Positions 1 through 8,872 of a DNA stretch of 14,712 nucleotides are shown one piece after another. Both the position numbers and the translations under genes were made by a program. Position 1 is the first letter of the stretch. The number at the start of each line of letters is the position of its first letter. The DNA lies in the NCBI GenBank assembly GCA_937875295.1, contig CALLXS010000083.1, forward strand, positions 1 through 14,712, in the 5' to 3' direction. The notes beneath the pieces are model-generated. The model saw only the letters and a program-made list of their open reading frames with translations. It did not search any database and had not been told where the DNA came from. Source of the DNA: an uncultured bacterium. GTDB taxonomy: Bacteria > Bacteroidota > Ignavibacteria > Kapaibacteriales > UBA2268.

Positions 1-984
1 ATTTTCATTAATTAATATTTCATTATGATTAGTCTTATATAAATCAGCAATTTGATGAGCATATTCTAATTCATTGTATTTTTTTAAATCTGTAAATCCG
101 ACTGTAAAAGTATCTACTGGTCTATTCATTAATTCGCTCATCAAGGCAACATTTAAGCTCGAATCTATCCCACCACTTAAAAATACACCAAATGGTACAT
201 CGCTCATCATCCTATCTTTAATTGACTCTTTGAGTTTAATAATAAGTTCTTCATAAATCTCATTATAACTCATTTTAAAATTACTTTTATCTTTTGGAAA
301 TGGCGACCAATACCTTTTTATAATTAATTCTCCATCTCTAGTGATTTTTAAGCAATGTCCTGCAGGTAATTTAGATATATTTGCAAATAAAGTTGATTTG
401 TTAGATGACATACCGAAATTTAAATAATTTGGTAATTCTTCGATATTGAGTTCTTTTCGTACATTTGGATGTTGCAAAATAGATTTTATTTCACTCCCAA
501 AAACAAATAAACCATCTTTATAAAAATAATAAAATGGTTTTATTCCAATTCTATCTCTTGCTGCAAAAAGTTCTTGTTTTTCATCGTCCCAAATTGCAAA
601 TGACCACATTCCGAACATTTTCTGCAGTATATCTTCATTATATTCTTGATATCCATTAATTATAGTTTCAGTATCCGTTTTAGAGCGATATTTATAACCC
701 TTATTTAATAGATCTTCTTTTATTTTTTGATGATTATATATTTCACCATTAAATACAATTACAGAATTATTATTTATTGAAATCATAGGTTGATTACCTT
801 CTGAAGATAAATCAATAATTGATAATCTTCTGAAAGATAATCCACATTTATTATTATCAGAAAGCCATTGACCTTCAGAATCAGGACCTCTATGAATAAT
901 AATATCACTCATTTTCTTTAAAATATCGCGATTATTTCTTTCTTTCGACTGCTTTTGGTCGATTATTCCGGCTATTCCACACAT
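1..984 (-). CDS. asnB: AsnB-type glutamine-hydrolysing amidotransferase, 3' end outside window
   Basis: The frame opens at an ATG at 982-984 and stays open for 328 codons to the left edge, so the C-terminus is missing. The protein begins MCGIAGII, placing the N-terminal nucleophile at Cys2 after Met removal. A class II glutaminase domain follows, with HRGPD (31-35), RRLSIIDLS (52-60) and NGEIYN (79-84). The synthetase domain starts around residue 200 and carries the ATP-pyrophosphatase loop SGGIDSS (260-266). Known family members make asparagine from aspartate, glutamine and ATP. Related enzymes such as WbpS/WbmI amidate uronic acids in O-antigens. The start lies 25 bp after the T9SS protease gene, which lies 20 bp after a polysaccharide polymerase gene, so it is probably the third gene of one transcript. 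That context makes a sugar-amidating role possible, but the fold assignment alone does not decide it. The family call is secure; the substrate is not. Confidence 0.93.
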   Translation of the reverse strand, partial: MCGIAGIIDQKQSKERNNRDILKKMSDIIIHRGPDSEGQWLSDNNKCGLSFRRLSIIDLSSEGNQPMISINNNSVIVFNGEIYNHQKIKEDLLNKGYKYRSKTDTETIINGYQEYNEDILQKMFGMWSFAIWDDEKQELFAARDRIGIKPFYYFYKDGLFVFGSEIKSILQHPNVRKELNIEELPNYLNFGMSSNKSTLFANISKLPAGHCLKITRDGELIIKRYWSPFPKDKSNFKMSYNEIYEELIIKLKESIKDRMMSDVPFGVFLSGGIDSSLNVALMSELMNRPVDTFTVGFTDLKKYNELEYAHQIADLYKTNHNEILINEN

Positions 985-1009
985 ATAAAATATAATTTAA
1001 ATTCAATTG

Positions 1010-4000
1010 TTATTTAATAATTACTAATTTATTTAATTCAGATTTTTGCTCATTTAAATCTTCTACTTGATACAAATATATCCCCGTATTTAAGCGATTT
1101 CCTTTGTTATCTCTTCCATCCCATTCAATGCCACCATTTCCATCATTTTCATTTAGAGTATTTAATAAAACACCATCAATCGTATATATTTTCACAATTG
1201 CTCTTGTTGGTAAATTTGCAAAGAATAAAACTTCATCTTTAGTAAAGTTCACCGGATTAGGATAAACCCAAGTGTCAAAAATGTCATTTGCACTAAATAC
1301 GAAAGACATCTTATTTCCTTTTCCATCTCTCATTTTTAGGTTATTAGCTGATTGTACTTTTTCTGAAATAATTACATATTCTTTCCCTAATGCACCTAAG
1401 TCAGATTGTTCATTGAAAGTAATAACGACTGTTGAATCATCGCTGCTTTTAATATCAATACTTTGAATATTGAAAAATGGTTCCAAGATATAATTGTCTT
1501 TATTTAAAGCACTTGAATCAATTTTATCAGAATATTGCAATTCTATTATTGGTGGTGATTTTGAAATTACTTTTAAGCTTTTGAAGTAAAGGAATTTATC
1601 CTTAGGTTGAGTCAAGATTTCAAATTCAGAATTAAATGATTGAGTAATATTTGTATAGTAATCAAAAAAACTTTCAATTGTCAATCGATATTTACCAGAT
1701 TTTAATTCTTCATTAAAACTAATTAAATACTCATTTTCTCCTTTGAAAATTACAGCTTTAATTTCTTGTTGTAAATTATTTTCTAGATTTATAATTTTAA
1801 AATAAGATTTTTGAATATCAATAGGTACTTTTTCACTATATTTCACAGTAATATTGCTTGAAGAGCTTATTATTTCCTTAACGAAATTACCTTTACTTAA
1901 ATAAAACTCAATATGTTTGCTAGGAGCAGATATAATATTATTTGCATATACTGCTTTTAAATAAATAATACCTGTTGTTGTATGATAATTTTTTAGGATA
2001 TATGAAGAACCCGAAATTTCATCTATTAAAGTATCATTTATCCAAATTTGAGTTTTTAGCGAGTTTCGAGGATTCTGCCATTTAATAACATATTCATCAT
2101 TATCCTTTGAAAATCCAATTACTCTATAAGGTGATTTAATTTCAATCTCATTTGGATTAATTTCAATGAACTCAACATTATTTAATGTGCTATAAGCAAT
2201 TTCTTTAATTCCATTTTTATCAAAATCATGAATTAAAGGTGGTTCTGAATGTACGCCATTTTTAATAAAGAAAGGTTCTAAAGTATTTAAATTATATTTA
2301 AATATATATAAATATGGATACAAGGACATCACAATTTCATCACCTTTTATTTTGTCTAAATCCCCACAAGAAATGCCATAATTGTATTCAGTATGAGAGA
2401 AATTAGTTTTGGTACCGTAGAAATTTAATGTAAGATTATCTAACTTATTATAATTACCATTTTGAAATTTAAAGATTTCCAATTTTGAAAATTTCTTTGT
2501 AATTTGGTCAGGATATTCAAAAAGAGCATTTTGATTTTGCAAATAATCTGAGAATTTTATTATTTCTGCAATACCATCTCCATCAATATCTGAATTAATA
2601 ATTTGAAAAGCCTCTGAATATGTAGTATCAAAATCAATTATTGATTTAGTTAGATAGTTATTTTCGTATTCTAAAATACTCATATTTCCATACTTATTTG
2701 CAATAAGAATCTCTTTTTTGGTATTGCCATCAAAATCATCTATTAATATTTTTGTGCTTTCTGGATAAGTACCAATATCGCTTGCATTTTCATTTAATGA
2801 AATACTAAAAAAATGTATAAAAGAATTTTTATCATTATTATATTTATAAATTTCAAGTGAATCTTTTATAAGAGTGTCATTACTAAATTTGTTTCTTTTC
2901 AAACTTATTAATTCGTCATTTCCATCAAGGTCAAAATCATAAAATCCCAATCCAGTATTATTAAAATCTCTAAATATTTCTTTTGGAATAATTTGATTTG
3001 GCATAAATTCATAAATTACAGAGTTAAGTGTGCTTACAAAGAGTAATATATTATTTCCATTTATTTTTCCATATGCATTAGGAAAAAGTACTTCTTTATC
3101 CTCAAAAATTGGAATAAATTTATCATCATTAAAACTTAGTATTTTCATTTTTCCCCAAGTATGATTACTTTCAATTTTATTTACTATGATTTCATCTTTT
3201 CCATCATTATTATAATCAAAAGCTTTGCAATCAATATCTGCTGGAAAATCTAAAGAATACTTTTTCAATTCGTAATTATAATTCTGAAAATCAATTAATT
3301 TTAATTCTTTTGAAATAACTGTATCAATTACTTGCCCGTCGCGCCGAGATAATTTAATATTAAATGTAAATTGTGAATCTTTATTAATATTTGGTTTAAG
3401 AATTACTGAATGGTACTTATTATAAATATCTAAATCATCTTTATATTCATTGAATCCTTCGTCATTATTCATTTTAACAGATAAAAATGAATTATAATTT
3501 GTATTTACATTTAAGCAAATTTGATGACTTTCGCCTGAATAAATTGGGAAAATATTGATTGAATTAATTTGTAATTCTTCTTCATTGATGATTTCGATTA
3601 ATTTGCTTCTTTGGATAGTCTTTCCATTTTTTAAATATACTTTAAGTCTAATAACGACATCGCTATTTGGGAAATTAATTCTATTGCCTTTACTATCAAT
3701 TATAACAGATCTTCCAATATTTTTAAAATTTGCTAAAGTATCATTAATAACTTGTGAAATGGAAGAATATATTTTATAAGTTTTGTCTATTCCTTCTTCT
3801 AAATAGAAATTTTCTATCGAAACCTCATATTTTTCAAATAAAGGTGTAAAAACATTTCCAATTACCGTAATATTAGAATCTTTTCCCCATCTAAAAGGAG
3901 TAAATTCATTTGGCGTGTCAATACTAATTTCACTAGGAGAACTATTTATTAAAGACTTATATATATCTAATAGTCCAGCTGCTTCTTTTTGATTATGAGT

Positions 4001-5266
4001 TACACTTGTTATTGGTTTAGAATTTAGCTCAAGAATAGTTTTAATTTCATTTATAGAGAGGTCTGGATTTTTTTCTAATAATAAAGCTATAGCGGACGTA
4101 ACAAAAGGAGTTGAAAGTGAAGTTCCACTTGCTAATCTATAACCTCCTCCATTTGAAGTAGTAATAATATCATCTCCAGGAGCCATTAATGTCAAATTAT
4201 ACCCAAAATTACTACGAAACAATTTTTTAAAATTTTTATCCATTGCTCCTACTGAAATTACTTTACTATGATCAGAAGGATAATGCACTCTATCCCAATT
4301 ATTATTTCCTGATGAAGCTACAATTACACACCCTTTAGAATAAGCATAATCTATTGCTGCTGCCACTAAACGAGAATAATATTTATCTCCGAAGCTACAA
4401 TTAATAACATTTGCACCATTATTAGCAAGATATACAATTGATTTTGCAATATCATCAGATTCTCCTTCGCCGAAATAATTAAAAGCTCTTGCGGTAATAA
4501 TTTTACTATTATATGCTATTCCACTTATTCCGATTTCATTATTATGACTTGCTACCATCACTCCAGCTACTATAGTGCCATGTCCATTATCGTCGAATAC
4601 ATCAGGATCGATTTTCTTAGAATCACCAAAATTTTCTGCACTTTCATCTATAAAATCATAGCCAATTACATCATCAATAATTCCATTTCCGTCATTATCA
4701 ATACCATCTAAATCTCCGAAAGTCCCATTTTTAAAAACGTCTTTCCCCCAATTATCAAATTTCCCATTATTATTAATATCTTCTTTTTGATTAATATAAA
4801 TATTATCAATTAAATCTCTATGTAAATAATCAATACCTGTATCTACCATACCGATTTTAATTCCTTTTCCTGTTGCCAAATTCCATGCTTTGAAAGCATT
4901 TACAGCTTCAAGCCCCCATTGCTCATCAATTAAATAATCATTTGGAACGTTTTTATCTTGGTCTATTTTATAAATATAATTTGGTTCGATAAATTCAATT
5001 ATTTTATTTAGCTCAATCTTTTCGATATCGCTTAATTCTTCATAATTATTTAAAAGATAATATTTTTCAAATTCATTAGAAGTTTGAAGTATCGAATTTT
5101 TATCATTTAATTTACCAAAAATAGGTGTGATTTTAAATGATTTTGATTGTAAGAGGTTATCTTTAGAAGTATTTTTTACTTTAATTATATATGAATTATA
5201 TTCAGCACTATGTAATGAATAAACTGTTAATATAAAAAATACAACTATTAATTTTATAATATTCAT
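1010..5266 (-). CDS. Secreted subtilisin-like (S8) protease with FG-GAP-like repeats and T9SS C-terminal domain
   Basis: This 1418-residue protein starts with a signal peptide (about 1-21), followed by an I9-like propeptide (about 25-100). The S8 catalytic domain (about 115-440) has Asp132 in VDTGID, His229 in NGHGT, oxyanion Asn321 in SSGN and Ser383 in GTSLSTP. An Asp/Asn-rich insert at about 160-200 resembles calcium-binding loops. Six short FG-GAP/VCBS-like motifs occur near 684, 777, 843, 892, 969 and 1013, suggesting a beta-propeller-like region. Ig-like or SbsA-like domains follow at about 1050-1325. The end has YPNP (1335-1338) and a FlgD-like Ig fold with NTGIYLY (1393-1399), the pattern of T9SS type A sorting domains. 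The inferred location is the cell surface or outside the cell. All catalytic residues are present, so it should be active. Its target is unknown. It sits 20 bp after the polymerase gene and 25 bp before asnB. Confidence 0.94.
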   Translation of the reverse strand: MNIIKLIVVFFILTVYSLHSAEYNSYIIKVKNTSKDNLLQSKSFKITPIFGKLNDKNSILQTSNEFEKYYLLNNYEELSDIEKIELNKIIEFIEPNYIYKIDQDKNVPNDYLIDEQWGLEAVNAFKAWNLATGKGIKIGMVDTGIDYLHRDLIDNIYINQKEDINNNGKFDNWGKDVFKNGTFGDLDGIDNDGNGIIDDVIGYDFIDESAENFGDSKKIDPDVFDDNGHGTIVAGVMVASHNNEIGISGIAYNSKIITARAFNYFGEGESDDIAKSIVYLANNGANVINCSFGDKYYSRLVAAAIDYAYSKGCVIVASSGNNNWDRVHYPSDHSKVISVGAMDKNFKKLFRSNFGYNLTLMAPGDDIITTSNGGGYRLASGTSLSTPFVTSAIALLLEKNPDLSINEIKTILELNSKPITSVTHNQKEAAGLLDIYKSLINSSPSEISIDTPNEFTPFRWGKDSNITVIGNVFTPLFEKYEVSIENFYLEEGIDKTYKIYSSISQVINDTLANFKNIGRSVIIDSKGNRINFPNSDVVIRLKVYLKNGKTIQRSKLIEIINEEELQINSINIFPIYSGESHQICLNVNTNYNSFLSVKMNNDEGFNEYKDDLDIYNKYHSVILKPNINKDSQFTFNIKLSRRDGQVIDTVISKELKLIDFQNYNYELKKYSLDFPADIDCKAFDYNNDGKDEIIVNKIESNHTWGKMKILSFNDDKFIPIFEDKEVLFPNAYGKINGNNILLFVSTLNSVIYEFMPNQIIPKEIFRDFNNTGLGFYDFDLDGNDELISLKRNKFSNDTLIKDSLEIYKYNNDKNSFIHFFSISLNENASDIGTYPESTKILIDDFDGNTKKEILIANKYGNMSILEYENNYLTKSIIDFDTTYSEAFQIINSDIDGDGIAEIIKFSDYLQNQNALFEYPDQITKKFSKLEIFKFQNGNYNKLDNLTLNFYGTKTNFSHTEYNYGISCGDLDKIKGDEIVMSLYPYLYIFKYNLNTLEPFFIKNGVHSEPPLIHDFDKNGIKEIAYSTLNNVEFIEINPNEIEIKSPYRVIGFSKDNDEYVIKWQNPRNSLKTQIWINDTLIDEISGSSYILKNYHTTTGIIYLKAVYANNIISAPSKHIEFYLSKGNFVKEIISSSSNITVKYSEKVPIDIQKSYFKIINLENNLQQEIKAVIFKGENEYLISFNEELKSGKYRLTIESFFDYYTNITQSFNSEFEILTQPKDKFLYFKSLKVISKSPPIIELQYSDKIDSSALNKDNYILEPFFNIQSIDIKSSDDSTVVITFNEQSDLGALGKEYVIISEKVQSANNLKMRDGKGNKMSFVFSANDIFDTWVYPNPVNFTKDEVLFFANLPTRAIVKIYTIDGVLLNTLNENDGNGGIEWDGRDNKGNRLNTGIYLYQVEDLNEQKSELNKLVIIK

Positions 5267-5286
5267 ATTTGATGTCTTTTATTAAT

Positions 5287-6669
5287 TTACTTATCGAATA
5301 ATTTAAAATTGATAAATGAATAATTATTTAACTGCATATAACGATATATTGGTATTAAAATAAAAATTAATACAAACCATAAATTAGGACTTATTACATT
5401 ATTGCCAGTAATATAATTAATTTCAAAATGAACTAACATCACATAAAATATAATTCCAAATTGCCTTCTTTCAGTTTGAGTCATACTGAAATCAGATTTA
5501 GAATATTTATTTGCTTTATATCCTATATAAAATAGCCCATAGAAAAAAAGAGAAAAGCTAATCGCACCAATTATACCCATTTCTGCTAGGATAGCCATTA
5601 TTGAATAATCACTAAAATCTATTTCAATGTTTTTTTGGTACTGAGTTAGGCCTAGTCCTACACCTATAATTGGAGAAGTAAGCCATATTTTTTTCGAATC
5701 ATTAAATGAATTTTGTCTTGTTATGAAAGATTCACCATCAGTAGTTTCTGACATTTTATCATTTTTATTTATAATTCCACTAATTCTTTTTGAAAAGAGT
5801 TCTGTAACACTAATTTCTAAATAATTATTTACTAATAAATCTGTAGGTATTATAATTATTGAAATAATTAGCAGATATTTAAGTATAATCCTTTTTGCTT
5901 TTCTAGATTCCAATATAAATATTGAAATCACGATTAAAAATAGACCTAATATTCCAGTAAGAGAAAACGTCAAAAATAATCCAATAATGGCAAAAAATAC
6001 AACTATAGTGTTGAACACCTTAGATCGAAAAAACATTTCATTATTTTGTAATTTTGGAATAATTGTAAAAATCAAAATATATAAATTAAATGTAGCTAAG
6101 GCTGTTGGCTCAGAAAATATCGATGTAGCTCTAAAAAAATTTCCGAACTGCAGACTCAATTGACTAATTGCATCTTCCTCTGCTGTCCCCCTTAATGTCA
6201 TACTTACATTTGAATAATTTAACCAAGCTAGTGGCAAATCATAAGCTCTAGCTATTATTTGATATATACCAAAAATATTTAGAATTAAAGAAGATACTAT
6301 CCATATTTTAAACAAGTTATCTGCAAGTTTCATATCAGGTTCATTGCTAATAAAAATAATTGATATTAGCATCAATTGAAAAATATGTATTGAAGATTTA
6401 AAATATTGAACTATATGAGAAGTGTAGAGTGATGAATAAATAGTAATTGAAGAAAGTAATATTGATACAATAAATAATGCTAATCCAATAGTAACTAAGG
6501 ATTTAGGTATTGCAATTTCGTCATTATAAATTATCAATCTAATGAAATATAAGAAATAGAATAAAATCATTAAAATATCTAATGAAGTTACTCCATAGCT
6601 TCCAATAGCGAATATTTGGTATCCACCGGCAAAAAAAGCAATACTCATTAAATAAATTAATATCTTCAA
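5287..6669 (-). CDS. O-antigen ligase/polymerase-like (Wzy/WaaL) inner-membrane protein
   Basis: The 460-residue protein is almost entirely hydrophobic helices, with roughly ten to twelve membrane segments. It has a large soluble loop at about 282-350, between segments, as in the O-antigen ligase family (PF04932-like). Recognisable family signatures are RATSIFSEPTALA (180-192) and the post-loop SPIIGVGLG (352-360). Members either polymerise undecaprenyl-linked repeat units (Wzy) or ligate them to lipid A core (WaaL). Sequence alone rarely separates the two, so no symbol is given. It is the first gene of the minus-strand unit that continues with the T9SS protease 20 bp later. A TAATTTTG -7 box lies 39 bp upstream. 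The ATG at 6667-6669 has no clear Shine-Dalgarno sequence. The family assignment is good; the exact reaction is open. Confidence 0.85.
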   Translation of the reverse strand: MKILIYLMSIAFFAGGYQIFAIGSYGVTSLDILMILFYFLYFIRLIIYNDEIAIPKSLVTIGLALFIVSILLSSITIYSSLYTSHIVQYFKSSIHIFQLMLISIIFISNEPDMKLADNLFKIWIVSSLILNIFGIYQIIARAYDLPLAWLNYSNVSMTLRGTAEEDAISQLSLQFGNFFRATSIFSEPTALATFNLYILIFTIIPKLQNNEMFFRSKVFNTIVVFFAIIGLFLTFSLTGILGLFLIVISIFILESRKAKRIILKYLLIISIIIIPTDLLVNNYLEISVTELFSKRISGIINKNDKMSETTDGESFITRQNSFNDSKKIWLTSPIIGVGLGLTQYQKNIEIDFSDYSIMAILAEMGIIGAISFSLFFYGLFYIGYKANKYSKSDFSMTQTERRQFGIIFYVMLVHFEINYITGNNVISPNLWFVLIFILIPIYRYMQLNNYSFINFKLFDK

Positions 6670-6707
6670 TTGATTATATTATTTTAAAGTTAATTGTTAT
6701 AGAAAAG

Positions 6708-6715
6708 CAAAATTA
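6708..6715 (-). promoter_or_regulatory. Bacteroidota-type -7 box upstream of the polymerase gene
   Basis: TAATTTTG on the minus strand matches TAnnTTTG and sits 39 bp before the polymerase start, implying a leader of about 30 nt. No TTTG element is visible at 20 nt spacing, so it is a half match. The same 11-mer GATTAATTTTG occurs before uppS. It would drive the polymerase-protease-asnB unit separately from the tRNA upstream. Confidence 0.5.
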
Positions 6716-6850
6716 ATCATTTTTTTAGAAAATATATTAATATTCAATAATTTATCTTTTGCTTTAAATAAATAAGAAAACAATGAAATCAATATTTGGG
6801 ATTCTTAAAATTTTGATTAGAATAAATGAAAAATAAACTTGGTAGGAATG

Positions 6851-6924
<74 letters not shown>

Positions 6925-6938
6925 AAATAATTGGATTA

Positions 6939-6970
6939 CAAAATTATGATTTTATTTTAAAAAAAACAAA
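6939..6970 (-). promoter_or_regulatory. Full Bacteroidota-type promoter of the tRNA-Arg gene
   Basis: On the minus strand TTTG (6970-6967) is followed by 20 nt and then TAATTTTG (6946-6939), the two elements of the Bacteroidota housekeeping promoter. Transcription would start near 6932, about 8 nt before the tRNA 5' end. The TTTG element lies inside the hairpin that may terminate the L,D-transpeptidase transcript, so the two signals overlap. Confidence 0.65.
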
Positions 6971-6981
6971 TAGAATTTGTT
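6959..6981 (-). terminator. Probable AT-rich intrinsic terminator after the L,D-transpeptidase gene
   Basis: AACAAAT (6965-6971) and ATTTGTT (6975-6981) form a perfect 7-bp stem with a 3-nt loop. On the minus strand the stem runs into a T tract at 6964-6959. It begins 18 bp after the stop at 6999. The stem has only one G-C pair, so termination may be weak. Confidence 0.45.
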
Positions 6982-6998
6982 AAATATACTTTTTTCAA

Positions 6999-7913
6999 CT
7001 AATATTTTAATTTACTAATAGAATCTACATTTGATTCAGTTTCATCTAAACTTTTTTTATTATATTCAAGATATTTGATTTTTACATTTGTAAAATCTTG
7101 TTTGATTAAGCCACTTTCGAATGAAGTTTTGAAATCTCTTTGTACCTTAGCTATTTTAGAAGCTGATCCAATAGAAAATCCTCTATTCTTTATGATACTT
7201 CTGCCATTAATGAATAATTTACTATTAGATAACTTATAATAATCACCCGAATATAGCGCTTTTTGCCTTGATTTTACTAGCAAATCGGTAGCTTTAGTTT
7301 TCTTTTCTAATAAAATATCATTATTGTGATCAAAATTTTTCATTTCTGCAAATGCAATTGTAATTGCTGGTTCATCGCTATATACTAAAACTGGAGTACC
7401 TAACTTTACTAGATTTGATAGTTTTTTTCCATCTTCTCTTGATATTCTTACGCATCCATGAGATGAAGGTCTTACTCCGAGATGAGAATAATAACCACTT
7501 GAAGAAAGTCCGTGGAAACCGATATTACCATTAAATCCAACCCAATTTATTAATTCTGCATTGTTAAATTGTCTTGAAATAGCCTTGCTTAATTTTGATT
7601 GCACAGTATAAAATCCAGGGGGAGTTGCCATTCCTTTATCAATGCCAGAATGTCCAGTTGATACTGGAAAAGTAATTTTATTTAAACTATCTCCTCTTCT
7701 TACCACTGAAGCTGTTTGATTCTTCAACGAAATCAATATATATTCATCAGAAAGCAAATGAATTGTGTCTTTAGGTTGTGAATAAAGGTACTTTATATTG
7801 CTTAAATTTAAGCTACGCGGATTATTATTAATATGATGAATATCACCCATTAGCGAGAATGAGCAAAATAATCCGCACACAAAAAAAGGAATTAAAAAAC
7901 TTATCTTATTCAT
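6999..7913 (-). CDS. Secreted L,D-transpeptidase (YkuD domain)
   Basis: From the ATG at 7911-7913 the protein has 304 residues. A TTG 15 bp upstream is in frame, but ATG is preferred because a typical basic-hydrophobic signal peptide (MNKISFLIPFFVCGLF) starts there. The YkuD catalytic domain spans about 50-180. It carries His134 in IGFHG and the active-site signature SHGCVR (151-156) with Cys154. Family members cross-link peptidoglycan stem peptides (3-3 bonds) or attach proteins to murein in the periplasm. The last 120 or so residues are a lysine-rich tail in which I recognise no domain. The start overlaps the end of kdsB by 8 bp (7906-7913), so translation is probably coupled and the pair forms a small envelope operon. 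Confidence 0.92.
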   Translation of the reverse strand: MNKISFLIPFFVCGLFCSFSLMGDIHHINNNPRSLNLSNIKYLYSQPKDTIHLLSDEYILISLKNQTASVVRRGDSLNKITFPVSTGHSGIDKGMATPPGFYTVQSKLSKAISRQFNNAELINWVGFNGNIGFHGLSSSGYYSHLGVRPSSHGCVRISREDGKKLSNLVKLGTPVLVYSDEPAITIAFAEMKNFDHNNDILLEKKTKATDLLVKSRQKALYSGDYYKLSNSKLFINGRSIIKNRGFSIGSASKIAKVQRDFKTSFESGLIKQDFTNVKIKYLEYNKKSLDETESNVDSISKLKY

Positions 7914-8673
7914 TTCCCTTGCTGCCAATGTAATTATTAATATAAATCAAATCTTCAGGAGTATCTATGCTATAGAAAAAATCATTTGTTTTATAGCAAT
8001 AAATGTCTATATCATTCTCTAAAAGTCTTAATTGTTCTAATTTTTCTAATTTCTCTAAAGTGGTTTGCTCATAACTACAAAATATTTCGAGAATATTAGT
8101 TTTAAAAATATAAATCCCTATATGCTTAAAATATGTATGGTTTTTAAACCAATTTTCTTTAGAAACTTCGCGGATAAAAGGAATAGCTTGACGTGAAAAA
8201 TATAAAGCATTATATTTATTATTTATGACTACTTTTACAATATTTGGATTATTTAGATCATTTTCATCTTCTATTTCATTTATTAAGGTTCCTACTGGAG
8301 CAGTTGATTCAATAGTATTGATGATTAATGCATCTAAAGTGTCACCTTTTATTAATGGTTCATCGCCTTGTATATTAATTATATAATCAAAATCTTGATT
8401 TAACAATTTATATGCAGATAAAATTCTATCACTACCAGTTAAAATATCAGGGCTTGTCATGATGAATTCAATATTATTTTTACTACATAAATTTCCAATT
8501 CTTTCATCATCAGTTGCTACAATCACTTTATCCAATAAAGTAGAAGTAATACATCCATCATACACCCATTGAAGTAATGATTTACCTAAAATATTAGCTA
8601 ATGGTTTTGCTGGTAGCCTTGTAGATGAATATCTTGCCGGTATGATTCCAATTATTTTTTTGTTTTTATACAA
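7906..8673 (-). CDS. kdsB: 3-deoxy-manno-octulosonate (Kdo) cytidylyltransferase
   Basis: The enzyme activates Kdo with CTP to CMP-Kdo in the cytoplasm, the step before Kdo transfer to lipid A. At 255 residues it has the usual family length. The N-terminal nucleotide-binding loop IIPARYSSTRLPAKPL (10-25) is typical of KdsB. ATDDERI (53-59), TGSDR (79-83), QGDEP (102-106, metal-binding Asp104) and the C-terminal SIDTPEDL are also present. It is the first gene of a two-gene unit, with the L,D-transpeptidase start overlapping its 3' end. No convincing -7/-33 pair was found in the 199-bp divergent region upstream. Its presence implies Kdo-containing lipopolysaccharide or lipooligosaccharide. Confidence 0.96.
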   Translation of the reverse strand: MYKNKKIIGIIPARYSSTRLPAKPLANILGKSLLQWVYDGCITSTLLDKVIVATDDERIGNLCSKNNIEFIMTSPDILTGSDRILSAYKLLNQDFDYIINIQGDEPLIKGDTLDALIINTIESTAPVGTLINEIEDENDLNNPNIVKVVINNKYNALYFSRQAIPFIREVSKENWFKNHTYFKHIGIYIFKTNILEIFCSYEQTTLEKLEKLEQLRLLENDIDIYCYKTNDFFYSIDTPEDLIYINNYIGSKGNE

Positions 8674-8749
8674 TTTTTTAAATGATTTTTTAAGTCATAA
8701 TTAAATAAATAAAAAGAAAACTAATATAAGGATTTTTTTTAAAAAGAAC

Positions 8750-8788
8750 AAGTTAACTTTATTTAAATTAATGTGTCTACATTGTAGA
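8750..8788. promoter_or_regulatory. Two short palindromes in the kdsB/oxidoreductase divergent region
   Basis: AAGTTAACTT (8750-8759) is a perfect 10-bp palindrome. TCTACATTGTAGA (8776-8788) has 5-bp arms around a 3-nt centre. They lie 16 bp apart between two divergent genes and could be operator sites. AT-rich DNA often yields such palindromes by chance, so no regulator is proposed. Confidence 0.2.
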
Positions 8789-8834
8789 AAAAAATGTTAA
8801 GAAAGATTAATTTTATAAATCCTTTAAAAATTCT

Positions 8835-8842
8835 TAATTTTG
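8835..8842 (+). promoter_or_regulatory. Bacteroidota-type -7 box upstream of the oxidoreductase gene
   Basis: TAATTTTG matches TAnnTTTG and ends 30 bp before the ATG at 8873. At the 20-nt spacing expected for the upstream element there is TTTT (8811-8814) instead of TTTG, a three-of-four match. It would drive the oxidoreductase and glycosyltransferase pair. Confidence 0.5.
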
Positions 8843-8872
8843 TATTTTATATATTTACTTTTTAAGTAAGGT

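Noticed and set aside
74..256. Short open frame on the plus strand
   Set aside because: It lies wholly antisense to the conserved AsnB synthetase domain and its translation shows no motif.
1272..1466. Short open frame on the plus strand
   Set aside because: It is antisense to the C-terminal domains of the T9SS protease and is explained by that gene's codon pattern.
3555..3779. Plus-strand frame with a hydrophobic translation
   Set aside because: It is antisense inside the protease gene; hydrophobic shadow frames are common opposite polar AT-rich coding sequence, and no promoter box was seen.
7914..7928. TTG start five codons upstream for the L,D-transpeptidase
   Set aside because: The ATG at 7911-7913 gives a normal signal peptide beginning MNKIS; the extension would put acidic residues before it and lengthen the overlap with kdsB.
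8716..8723. TAGTTTTC on the minus strand as a kdsB promoter box
   Set aside because: It misses the final G of TAnnTTTG and has no upstream element at proper spacing (nearest TTG is 25 nt away).
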